Origin: Planctomycetaceae bacterium
GTDB lineage: Bacteria > Planctomycetota > Planctomycetia > Planctomycetales > Planctomycetaceae
Assembly (NCBI GenBank): GCA_019636285.1
Contig: JAHBXV010000008.1
Location: forward strand, 101,165-165,164
Length of the DNA stretch: 64,000 nt
Direction: 5' to 3'
Of the stretch, positions 48,733-59,767 are shown in pieces (within the stretch, counting starts at the first letter, position 1; every line of letters starts with the position of its first letter). A model generated the notes under the pieces. That model was given only the letters and a program-made list of their open reading frames with translations. It did not search any database and was not told the origin of the DNA. The position numbers were made by a program, and so were the translations under genes.

Positions 48733-49539
48733 CTACTGGTGGGAGTGTTCGGCGGCGGGGTAGGTTCCACCTTTGACGTCGGCGACATACTCACTGGCCG
48801 CAGTGCGAATCATCTCCGCGAGGTTGGCGTACCGCTTCAGGAACTTCGGCTCGAACCCTTCCGTCAGCCCAAGCATGTCGGAACTGACGAGCACTTGGCC
48901 GTCGCATTCGGGACCGGAACCGATGCCGATCGTGGGGATCGACAGTTCGGCGGTAATTCTCGCGGCGATGGGTCGGCTGACCATCTCGAGGACGATCGAA
49001 AAAGCTCCGGCTTCCTCGGCGGCTTTGGCGTCGGCGATCAATTGCTCTTCGTCGCGCTGAATGCGGGACATCGAACCCAGCTTGCGCACCGACTGCGGTT
49101 TGAGGCCGACATGCGCCATGACCGGAATGTCGGCGCGGGTGAGGGCTTCGATGGTCGCCGCCTGGTTGACGCCCCCTTCGAGTTTGACGGCGGCGGCGTT
49201 GGTTTCTTTCAGGATTCGACCGGCGTTGGCGATCGCCTGTTCCCGGCTGACCTGATAGGTCAGAAAGGGGAGATCGACGACGACCAGCGCGCGGCGGACT
49301 GCCCGCGCGACGATTTCCGCATGGTAGATGATTTCGTCGAGCGTGACGGGAAGCGTCGTGGAACGCCCCTGTACCACCATTCCCAGCGTGTCGCCAACCA
49401 GAATCGAATCGACACCAGCGGAGTCGAGGAGCGCGGCGGACAGAAAGTCGTACGCCGTGAGCATGGCTAGCCGTTCGCGGCGCGACTTCGCGGCCACGAA
49501 ACGGGGAACGGTCAGGGGCTGGGGCGAATCAATGGGCAT
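48733..49539 (-). CDS. panB: 3-methyl-2-oxobutanoate hydroxymethyltransferase
   Basis: 268 residues. It transfers a hydroxymethyl group from methylene-THF to ketoisovalerate to give ketopantoate, the first committed step of pantothenate and CoA synthesis. TIM-barrel motifs: LTAYDFLSAALLDSAGVDSILVGD (with the Mg ligand Asp), QGRSTTLPVTLDEI, AAAVKLEGG, PVMAHVGLKPQS and PTIGIGSGPECDGQVLVSSDMLGL. Start is the ATG at 49539. panC and panD are not adjacent. A family A repeat follows in place of a terminator. Confidence 0.96.
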   Translation of the reverse strand: MPIDSPQPLTVPRFVAAKSRRERLAMLTAYDFLSAALLDSAGVDSILVGDTLGMVVQGRSTTLPVTLDEIIYHAEIVARAVRRALVVVDLPFLTYQVSREQAIANAGRILKETNAAAVKLEGGVNQAATIEALTRADIPVMAHVGLKPQSVRKLGSMSRIQRDEEQLIADAKAAEEAGAFSIVLEMVSRPIAARITAELSIPTIGIGSGPECDGQVLVSSDMLGLTEGFEPKFLKRYANLAEMIRTAASEYVADVKGGTYPAAEHSHQ

Positions 49540-49689
49540 GGCTCTCTCTCGCGGAAGTTCAGAGAACTCTATCAGAGAATGGAGACAATCGCAGAGGAGA
49601 GTCGAGGTTTTGCGACGTCCTGTTGCATTTTGCGTCAGTTGTGGCGTTCGGCGACACTTCCATGGGACGAATCCTGAAGCATTCTACTA

Positions 49690-49920
49690 CATGTATTTTA
49701 ATGTACACATATCTTGAGATTTGGGGGGAGATTGTTGATGCGTTTAAGTGGATTCACAGAAGGACTTTGTGGAAATCTTGGGGAAATGTTGCTTCTTCAA
49801 TCGATCTGGCACTCGACGTGCATTGGTATTTTCCCGCCTAAGACGCAGGCGTTGGCCCGCACTTGCTTATTAGGCACAGGGGAAGGTGCCTCGGGTTCGC
49901 CTGGGGCACCTTCTTTCTTT
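49690..49920 (+). ncRNA. Possible small RNA ending in a UUCG-capped terminator
   Basis: The stretch is less GC-rich than its surroundings, starts with an AT-rich block suited to a promoter, and ends with an intrinsic terminator, yet holds no plausible protein gene: its open frames (49623-49841, 49714-49923) run through the structure or have no family. That pattern suggests a transcript of about 200 bases. I could not match it to 6S RNA, tmRNA, SRP RNA or RNase P. The limits are approximate. Confidence 0.35.
49882..49920 (+). terminator. Intrinsic terminator with TTCG loop
   Basis: Stem GAAGGTGCC (49882-49890) / GGCACCTTC (49905-49913), extended inward by CGGG/CCTG around a TTCG loop, followed by TTTCTTTT. 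No protein gene precedes it on the plus strand, so it ends some other transcript. Confidence 0.85.
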
Positions 49921-50358
49921 TGAATCATTCATTTTCGGCAGGCTGGAATTCGCAACGAGCCGAGTCACTCCAAGCCACCTGGCTGACGGGACGCGAGGGA
50001 CGCGAATCGGTTTTGAGCCGATTTTCATGGTCGCTGGCGCGTCAGTGTGCGCGCTGGGAATCCAGCGCCATTCCACGGTTCGCGGTTGACGATATCTTTC
50101 CACGCGAACCGTGCCCGAAGCGCTGTGGCGCGGCATTTGACCGGGCGAACGGCCTTTCCCAAAAGTTCGGGCGCGCTGGTCCAAATTCTGAGAACGCGCG
50201 TCTGCTGACGAACGGTTCAGCGACGTCGCTTGAATCTCGGGTCGAGCTTGCTAGTCTCGGGCAGTTTTGCGCGTTTCCGCCAATGATCGGCGTCCGCGCG
50301 CGTCCCCGCCCACTTTGCAGGCCCCCCTTGATCTCTGGACACAGGAAGCCCGTCCACC

Positions 50359-53628
<3,270 letters not shown>

Positions 53629-53632
53629 TGTC

Positions 53633-53715
53633 GGGGTGGCACGCCCTGAGGCTTTGGGAAGGGCGTGGTTTTCAACTTCATTGCCACGCCCTTCGAAGAC
53701 TCAGGGCGTGCCACC
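53633..53715. repeat. Inverted repeat pair, family B copy 2
   Basis: GGGGTGGCACGCCCTGAGG...GGGCGTGG at 53633-53667 and its inverted partner CCACGCCC...CAGGGCGTGCCACCC at 53683-53715, beginning five bases after the carB stop. Same element as 19134-19212; the CTTCGAAGACTCAGGGCGTG stretch here matches the inverse of the 19141 arm exactly. Confidence 0.85.
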
Positions 53716-53720
53716 CTGCC

Positions 53721-53880
53721 CATCGGCCGGAAGCGAAGTCTCGGAGGCGAAGGCCAGCCATCAAACTCTCGCTCCGGCCAGACGAGCTGGCCGGGGGCGA
53801 ACTCGGGGCCGGTCTCTTACTAGCTGTCAAACTTTCGTACCCACCGGGCGAGCCGGTGGGGGACGCAGCGACGAACCGAG
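53721..53880. repeat. Composite hairpin repeat, family C copy 3, partial
   Basis: Shorter copy holding ATCAAACTCTCGCTCCGGCC with a GGCCAG/CTGGCC hairpin, then CTAGCTGTCAAACTTTCG and a CCCACCGG/CCGGTGGG hairpin. The first two hairpins of the other copies are missing. It follows the family B pair directly, so carB and the cytochrome gene are separated by repeats only. Confidence 0.75.
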
Positions 53881-53920
53881 GCGTGTCAACTGGCATCGAA
53901 CGTAACGCTATCAAACGCCG

Positions 53921-55690
53921 TTACGAGCCGGTCACGATTTCGTACTGGGCAGAGCCCTCCGCTGGCCGTAGTAGCTGGACTTTCAGTGTCGCTTCAGGGG
54001 CGTCGATGATCGGCGTGCGGATAATGATCGCGTGCCGACCGGATTCGACCGTCACGACACCGCCGCCTTCGGACGTGATCGGCTGCGAGTCGACCCAGGC
54101 CTGGACCCCGGAACCGGATTGAATCGCGATCTGGACCGTTCCACCGTCGGTCACGGTGAATTCGCCCTTCAGGATGGCGAATTCGACCGTCTTCGGCGAT
54201 TGCTTCAATTCGGCGAGTGGAACGCTGCCGTCGAAGCGGGCATACACCGAACTCCAATCCTCATCGGGGGCCGAGAAGACGAACTGTCGCAGGTGTTCGA
54301 GGTGCGGAACGTCTTTCGTCAGTTCCTCGGCCGGATTGGTGAGGCGCTTCCAGCGATAGATGGTGGGAACCGTCGGCGGCGCATAGGGGCCGGGTTTGCC
54401 GAGTTCCGAGACGAATCGTACCAGGTCTATCAGCTCGTCCTTCGTGAGGAATTTCGTCAGGCCGGCGGGCATGATCGAGGGGCCTTCCCCTTCGAAATCA
54501 ATGTCGCTGGTCGGCAGGACGATCGTCTCGCCCTTGGAGTCGCGGAGCCGCACGCGCGATTCGTCGCGATCGATGATGATGCCGGTGAAGACCTTGCCGT
54601 CGACGGTTTCAAACACGCGCGTGACGTATTGCTCTTTGACGGCCAGGTTCGGGTTCAGGACCGAGTTGATGACGTAGTCGAGCGGGGAAGACCCGCCGAC
54701 GGCGGAAAGATCGGGGCCCACCTGCCCTCCGGCCCGGTTCAGGCTGTGGCAGCGGTAGCAGCTTAGGTCGGCCCGTCGGAAAATCAGTTCACCCCGCTTC
54801 GGGTCGCCCTGCTTCACGATGATTTCGGCGAGTTGTGCGACTTCTTCCGGAGTGGGGGGAGGCGGATCGGCGGCGACGCCGGCGGCTTTGCTCAGGACGG
54901 CTGAAAGCTCCGCGTCGTTCCGCCCGACCGAGTACATGTGGCGAAGAGCCCGCTTGGCGACATCTTCGTTGAGCTTCGCCAGTTTCAGTTCGGTGGCGAG
55001 AGTGTCCGTTCCGTCTTTTCGCTCGAAGAATGCTTCCAGGAGCGGGGCCGAGTCGTCCTTGGACGTGGCATCGGCCAGCAGTTTGGCAGCCTGTTTGGCG
55101 GCGACGGGGAGATCGACCGAGACCAGCGCGGCTGCTGCTTGTCGGCGGGTGACGAAGTCGTGGTCCGCTCCAACCAGAGCCACGAGCGAATCGCGGCTGC
55201 GCTCTCCCAGGAGGTCGACCAGGCCGCCGATTGCCACCTGTCGCAGTTCGGGCGAGGTTTCCGGCGACTTTGCCAGGGCCTCCAGAGTCGGCGCCACTTC
55301 GGCCACGCGCCACGCCGCCGCCAGACGAATGACGGCCTGTCGCAGCCGGGGATTTTTGGACTTCACGAGGTCGACAAGTCCGGAGAGGTCGCCGGTCGGC
55401 TTTACTTTGCGCGTCGCGCTGGCTTCGTACAGCCAGCCAATCGCCTGCAACCGCAAATCTTCGGACATGCCTTCGGCGGACACGAGCTGATCGAAGACAA
55501 CGCGCAGATCGTGTTCGTTGCCGCGATTGCAGATCATCTCCACGACCGGGGCCTGTCGCGCTGCCGGTAGACGACCGCTTTGATACAGCTTGAGGACCGG
55601 ACCGACCGCCGAGGGGGCGTCCTGGGCGAAGCCGGTCAAGGAGCCGGCGAACCCGGCGATGACGGCAAGCAGGAGTGGGAGTTGCTTCAC
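53921..55690 (-). CDS. HEAT-repeat protein with C-terminal cytochrome c domain
   Basis: 589 residues from the GTG at 55690, chosen because a GGAG site lies eight bases upstream and a signal peptide (QLPLLLAVIAGFAGSLTGFAQ) starts there. Residues 40-290 are HEAT-like helices. A heme domain follows with CYRCH (codons 54746-54760), GGQVGPDLSAVGGSSPLDYVINSVLNPN and TGIIIDRDESRVRLRDSKG. A C-terminal segment of about 170 residues is extra. It lies downstream of the dehydrogenase gene on the same strand and probably supplies that enzyme's electron acceptor. The open frame upstream of 55690 is Pro/Arg-rich and probably untranslated. Confidence 0.85.
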   Translation of the reverse strand: MKQLPLLLAVIAGFAGSLTGFAQDAPSAVGPVLKLYQSGRLPAARQAPVVEMICNRGNEHDLRVVFDQLVSAEGMSEDLRLQAIGWLYEASATRKVKPTGDLSGLVDLVKSKNPRLRQAVIRLAAAWRVAEVAPTLEALAKSPETSPELRQVAIGGLVDLLGERSRDSLVALVGADHDFVTRRQAAAALVSVDLPVAAKQAAKLLADATSKDDSAPLLEAFFERKDGTDTLATELKLAKLNEDVAKRALRHMYSVGRNDAELSAVLSKAAGVAADPPPPTPEEVAQLAEIIVKQGDPKRGELIFRRADLSCYRCHSLNRAGGQVGPDLSAVGGSSPLDYVINSVLNPNLAVKEQYVTRVFETVDGKVFTGIIIDRDESRVRLRDSKGETIVLPTSDIDFEGEGPSIMPAGLTKFLTKDELIDLVRFVSELGKPGPYAPPTVPTIYRWKRLTNPAEELTKDVPHLEHLRQFVFSAPDEDWSSVYARFDGSVPLAELKQSPKTVEFAILKGEFTVTDGGTVQIAIQSGSGVQAWVDSQPITSEGGGVVTVESGRHAIIIRTPIIDAPEATLKVQLLRPAEGSAQYEIVTGS

Positions 55691-55862
55691 GAGATTGACT
55701 CCGAGATGGCGCAGAGCGGTTAGCGGCGGGGAGACCTGCGGGCGGGTCGGCGGGGTGGATGGAAACGTCGGCTGGGATCGGCCCCGAGGGCGAATCCCAG
55801 CTTCCGGTTCATCTGGTAAAATCATGCCGGGATACGCCAGACGGCTATCCCAGCATGCCACA

Positions 55863-58631
55863 TTACTTCGCGGCTTCTTTCGAGCGTCGGTCCAGCGTTT
55901 TCATGGTTTCGTCGAGGACCAGCGTGAGGAACTGATCCTGGTCGTGGATCAGCGATTCGACGGCAATTTCAGCGGCTTTGGCGGCTTGTTCCCCGTGGAA
56001 GAAGCTCAACCCGCGCACGGCTTCCAGGCGAACGCGCGGGTGTTCGTCATTGACGGCCTTCTGGAAGGTGGCCAGCGGATCTTTCACGCGGTCGCGCCAG
56101 GCGCCGAGGACGCGAACGGCGGCGGCACGGGCCCGGAAATCAGGACCGGCGAGCACTTCATCCAGGAGCGCCTCGTCAACGACATTCAGACTCTGCATCT
56201 GCCAGAGTGCTTCCAGGCGATTGTGTTCATAGTTGCCTTCCGCGGCGGTCAGAGCGGCCTTCCACTTCCGGACTTCGGGTAGAACGTCTTTCGCCGGGCG
56301 GCCACTGAGTTCAATGCGGGCACGGTAGCGAACCCGGTTTTCGGGAGACTTCAGCAGTTCGAGCAGTTCCGGGATCGTGGCACCGTGAATTTTCGCCGGT
56401 TTGGCCAGCGGCCTCCCCTTGGCCGTCACCCGGTAGACACGGCCATGTGCCTTGTCGCGACTGGGGTCGCGCAGGTTGTGCTGCATGTGGCCGATGATCG
56501 CGTTGTGCCAGTCGGTGAAGTAGATCGCTCCGTCGGCACCGATTTCGATATCGCCCGGACGGAAGTTCGGGTCGGACGACTGCACGATCGGCTCGACTTC
56601 GGTCCCTTTGAAGCTCGCTTTGTCGTCAGCTAGTTGATATTGCAGGATTCCCTGGAAGCCGATGACGTTCAGAACGAGCAGGTTCCCTTGCAGGGCCTCG
56701 GGGAAGTGGCTGCTCGAGAGGACTTCGGTTCCGGAGCACGGTCGCGTGCGCTGCTGATAAACCTGCGGCGGGCGGGCATGCTTTTGCGGGAAGTCGATGT
56801 CTCCCGAGAAGAGGGGTGCATGGTAGGGCTGCGCGCCGGTGCCGTCCCAGACGATGTCCTGCCCCCAGGCGTCGAAGATGTGCCCGTGCGGATTCGCAAA
56901 CCCGAACGAGACGTAAACGTCAATCTTCTGAGCGCGAGGTTCGTAGCGGAAGACCGCGCCGTTGGCGACGCGCCGCGTGGGCCCCCAGGGGGTTTCGATC
57001 TGCGAGTGGTGGAATGTTCCTTCCTGGAAATAGAGGGCGCCGCCGGGATCGAGCGTGAAGCTGTTCGCCGTGTGGTGCGTGTCGGCCGTATCGAGCCCGT
57101 GCAGGATACGGTGCTTCAGGTCGTAGCGATCGTCTCCATTGGTGTCCTGAAGAAAGACAAGATCGGGGCCTTGGGCCACGATCACGCCGCCGCCCCAGAA
57201 CTCGAACCCAGTGATGTTGTGCAGATCGCCCGCGAAGGTGATGCACTTATCGGCCTTGCCGTCGGAATCGGTGTCTTCCAAGATCAGAAGCGAGTCGGCC
57301 ATCGGAGTTGTCGGCTGCCAGTGGGGATAGGTGGGCCAGGAGGCCACCCACAACCGGCCGCGCGTGTCAAACGCCATTTGTACCGGGTTGATGAGTTCGG
57401 GGAACTTCTTTTCGTCGGCGAATAGATTGACCTCCATCTCTGGATGAACGGTCATCTTCGAGATGGCTTCTTCGCCGGACAGATAAAGGTGCAGACCACC
57501 TTCGAGTGAACCGGGCTTGTTACTGATGACTGGGATGAATTCCGGGAGATTCGTGTCGTCCGGCTTGACGAGTTTTCCGGCGGCGGCGGCCCAGACTACC
57601 GGTTCGCGGTTGGATGTCAGAACGTCGAGAACCTCGAGTTCCCGCTGGCCGACCGAGTAGTTGGATAATCCGTCGCCATAGCCGCCCGGCCCTTCCGAGA
57701 ACTTCAGAAACGCCCGATCGCCGTATGTCGAGTAGCCGTCAGTCACACGGTACCGATGGAACCAGTACCAGTTCTTCTCGTTCACGGCCTGACGAATCTG
57801 GAGGAGTAGCTCCGGAGTCGCCGGTTTGCCCGGCGCGGCAACCAGTTGCTCGACGGCCAGTTCCGCGATCACGCGGTCGCCGAAATCGGTCTGATGAATG
57901 CCATTGATGGTAGGCGGCACCGTCAGATCGCCTTTTCTCAGCCGCTCGGTCACCAGGGTGAAGAGATCGACAACGGGAACCTTATTCGCGGCGGCGACTT
58001 CCTTCATCGCGGCGGCGTAGGCAGAGAGCCGGGCATTGGCGGCGGCGACCATGTCATCGCCCGGCAGGTTCGGATCGTTCGTGAGGATGTGCGGGATCGG
58101 CGTGAACAGGACGATGCGGGGAGCCGATTTGCCGTTGTATTTCTGTCCCAGCATGTGCTTGAGCTGTTCGTCGAGCTTCGACTTGAAGGCCGGCAATCCC
58201 GCCTCACCGGCAAACGATTCGCCGTAGCCGAAGAAGGCGAAAATGACGTCCGCGCGGGTGTTGGTCTTTTCAAAGCGGTTTTCGAGGACTTTTCCTTCGT
58301 CACGCTTCGACAGCTTGTCGACCTGGGGAACCGGCGCGTTCCCCGAGAGCCATTGATCGGGCGTTCCGAAGTCTCGCGACCGCAGCCGCTTAGCCGGATC
58401 GATCTCGTCGCCGCTGAAGGCCAGGTTGCGGAACACCAGCTTGTGTTCGGGCAGTCGCGAATGAATGAGCGTTTCCAGCCAGCCGAAATGCTGCATGCGT
58501 TCGGCGAATGTTCCGCCGATGATGCAGACATGATCGTCGGGCTGAAACTCGAGAACGGGCTCGGCGGCGTTCGCGCCGACGGAACCCGCGAGGAAAATCA
58601 CCAGACTCATCGCCGTTACGGCACCGCGCAT
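55863..58631 (-). CDS. SGNH-hydrolase-like plus PVC-type dehydrogenase fusion
   Basis: 922 residues. Signal peptide (1-22), then an SGNH/GDSL-like domain to about residue 270 (CIIGGTFAERMQHFGWLETL, FAFFGYGESFAG, GIHQTDFGDRVIAELA). A linker leads to the propeller-like dehydrogenase (about 390-740) with PEMEVNLFADEKKFPELINPVQM, DTRGRLWVASWPTYPHWQP, the loop DTDSDGKADKC, TGFEFWGGGVIVAQGPDL and DGAIYFTDWHNAIIGHMQ. HEAT-like helices end it. There is no CxxCH, so heme must come from another chain, most likely the next gene, whose start lies 172 bases downstream. The ATG has a GGAG site. The usual SGNH Ser block GDS is not obvious (IGGTFAE), so that domain may be inactive. Confidence 0.87.
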   Translation of the reverse strand: MRGAVTAMSLVIFLAGSVGANAAEPVLEFQPDDHVCIIGGTFAERMQHFGWLETLIHSRLPEHKLVFRNLAFSGDEIDPAKRLRSRDFGTPDQWLSGNAPVPQVDKLSKRDEGKVLENRFEKTNTRADVIFAFFGYGESFAGEAGLPAFKSKLDEQLKHMLGQKYNGKSAPRIVLFTPIPHILTNDPNLPGDDMVAAANARLSAYAAAMKEVAAANKVPVVDLFTLVTERLRKGDLTVPPTINGIHQTDFGDRVIAELAVEQLVAAPGKPATPELLLQIRQAVNEKNWYWFHRYRVTDGYSTYGDRAFLKFSEGPGGYGDGLSNYSVGQRELEVLDVLTSNREPVVWAAAAGKLVKPDDTNLPEFIPVISNKPGSLEGGLHLYLSGEEAISKMTVHPEMEVNLFADEKKFPELINPVQMAFDTRGRLWVASWPTYPHWQPTTPMADSLLILEDTDSDGKADKCITFAGDLHNITGFEFWGGGVIVAQGPDLVFLQDTNGDDRYDLKHRILHGLDTADTHHTANSFTLDPGGALYFQEGTFHHSQIETPWGPTRRVANGAVFRYEPRAQKIDVYVSFGFANPHGHIFDAWGQDIVWDGTGAQPYHAPLFSGDIDFPQKHARPPQVYQQRTRPCSGTEVLSSSHFPEALQGNLLVLNVIGFQGILQYQLADDKASFKGTEVEPIVQSSDPNFRPGDIEIGADGAIYFTDWHNAIIGHMQHNLRDPSRDKAHGRVYRVTAKGRPLAKPAKIHGATIPELLELLKSPENRVRYRARIELSGRPAKDVLPEVRKWKAALTAAEGNYEHNRLEALWQMQSLNVVDEALLDEVLAGPDFRARAAAVRVLGAWRDRVKDPLATFQKAVNDEHPRVRLEAVRGLSFFHGEQAAKAAEIAVESLIHDQDQFLTLVLDETMKTLDRRSKEAAK

Positions 58632-58831
58632 GCTGTCTCTCCGGTTGTGTCATATCCACGAATCCGCATGATATCCGAGGTTTGAGGGTGTTCGCCAGCG
58701 TTTGGAGCGGGATATCAGGGCAGCGCTCATGAGAGATGCAGCGCTCCCCGGTGGGTCGCGGCTAAGGGGCGATGATCGGGGTGTTCGGATACAGTGTCGC
58801 GGGTCATCCGTATTCCAGGAGTTTTCACACC

Positions 58832-59716
58832 ATGGTCAATCGTCGCGATTTTCTGGCCTCGTCGGCGCTGCTGACTGGAGGACTGGCTGCCACTCGTGCT
58901 TTTGCGGCGGATGAACCGACGCTGCCGGGTAAAACCCCGCACACCAAGTTTGCCGTGAACGTCGAAATGTGGTGGACGAAGCTGCCGTTTATCGAACGCA
59001 TTCAGCAGACGGCAAAGCTTGGGTTCCCGGGATTTGAATTCTGGTCGCTGACCGGACCGGGAAAGGATCTCGCGCAGATCGCGAACGTGTCGCAAGACCT
59101 TGGTTTGGGGATTGCCCAGTTCACGGCGTGGGGCTTCAAGCCCGGCATGAATGAAAAGAAGAATCACGATGCGTTTCGCAAGGCGATCGATGTCGCGATC
59201 GAAGCCGGGAAGACGCTCCACTGCTTGAAAGCCACGGTTGTGGCGGGCGATGACGTGCCCGGCGTGTCCCAGGCTGAAATGCACGACATCGTCATCGAGG
59301 CGTTGCAGTCGGTCAAGAAGACCGTTGAAGACGCGAAATTGATGCTGATTCTGGAACCCATGAATATTCGCGTCGACCACAAGGGACATTGTCTGTATGG
59401 CAGCGCGCCGGCCATCAAGATTTGCGACGCGGTCGATTCGCCCATGGTGAAAATCAACTGGGATCTTTATCACATGCACATCACCGAAGGGGATCTGTGC
59501 GGCCATCTCCGTGAAGGCTTTGCAGCCGGTCGCATCGGCTACCTGCAACTGGCCGATCATCCGGGACGAAATGAACCGGGAACCGGAGAGATTCACTACA
59601 ACCGCGTGCTGCGCGAAGCCTATGAACTCGGCTACCGGGATTTTGTCGGTTTGGAGTGCCGGCCGACCGACGAAATCGTCGCGGCCAAACGCGTGTTCGC
59701 CGCCGATCAATGGTGA
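58832..59716 (+). CDS. Exported TIM-barrel isomerase, hydroxypyruvate isomerase-like
   Basis: 294 residues from the ATG at 58832 (AGGAG site). A Tat-type signal NRRDFLASSALLTGGLAA opens the protein. The rest is a xylose-isomerase-like TIM barrel of the hydroxypyruvate isomerase/sugar phosphate isomerase group: FAVNVEMWW, GFPGFEFW, LMLILEPMNIRVDHKG, VKINWDLYHMHITEGDL, GYLQLADHPGRNEPGTGEIHY and FVGLECRP carry the metal-binding Glu/Asp/His. The usual cytosolic enzymes lack an export signal. It is 51 bases upstream of an MFS transporter, suggesting a shared role in sugar-acid use. Confidence 0.88.
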   Translation: MVNRRDFLASSALLTGGLAATRAFAADEPTLPGKTPHTKFAVNVEMWWTKLPFIERIQQTAKLGFPGFEFWSLTGPGKDLAQIANVSQDLGLGIAQFTAWGFKPGMNEKKNHDAFRKAIDVAIEAGKTLHCLKATVVAGDDVPGVSQAEMHDIVIEALQSVKKTVEDAKLMLILEPMNIRVDHKGHCLYGSAPAIKICDAVDSPMVKINWDLYHMHITEGDLCGHLREGFAAGRIGYLQLADHPGRNEPGTGEIHYNRVLREAYELGYRDFVGLECRPTDEIVAAKRVFAADQW

Positions 59717-59767
59717 TCTGTCGTAAGTGCGTGCCTATTGACCCGTGTCGTGGAAAGGTCCGACCGC

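Larger units (their letters stand above)
49540..50358. other. Long intergenic region upstream of carB
   Basis: About 820 bases without a convincing protein gene. The first 190 bases upstream of the possible small RNA include an AT-rich block with TACATGTA and TGTACA palindromes (49689-49710). A strong terminator sits at 49882-49920. The remaining 440 bases up to carB are GC-rich and hold only Arg-rich frames with no support (e.g. 49863-50372). Confidence 0.5.

Noticed and set aside
49801..49920. tRNA or 6S RNA
   Set aside because: No cloverleaf, no T-loop GGTTCGAATCC and no clear central-bubble structure could be found by eye; kept only as a possible small RNA.
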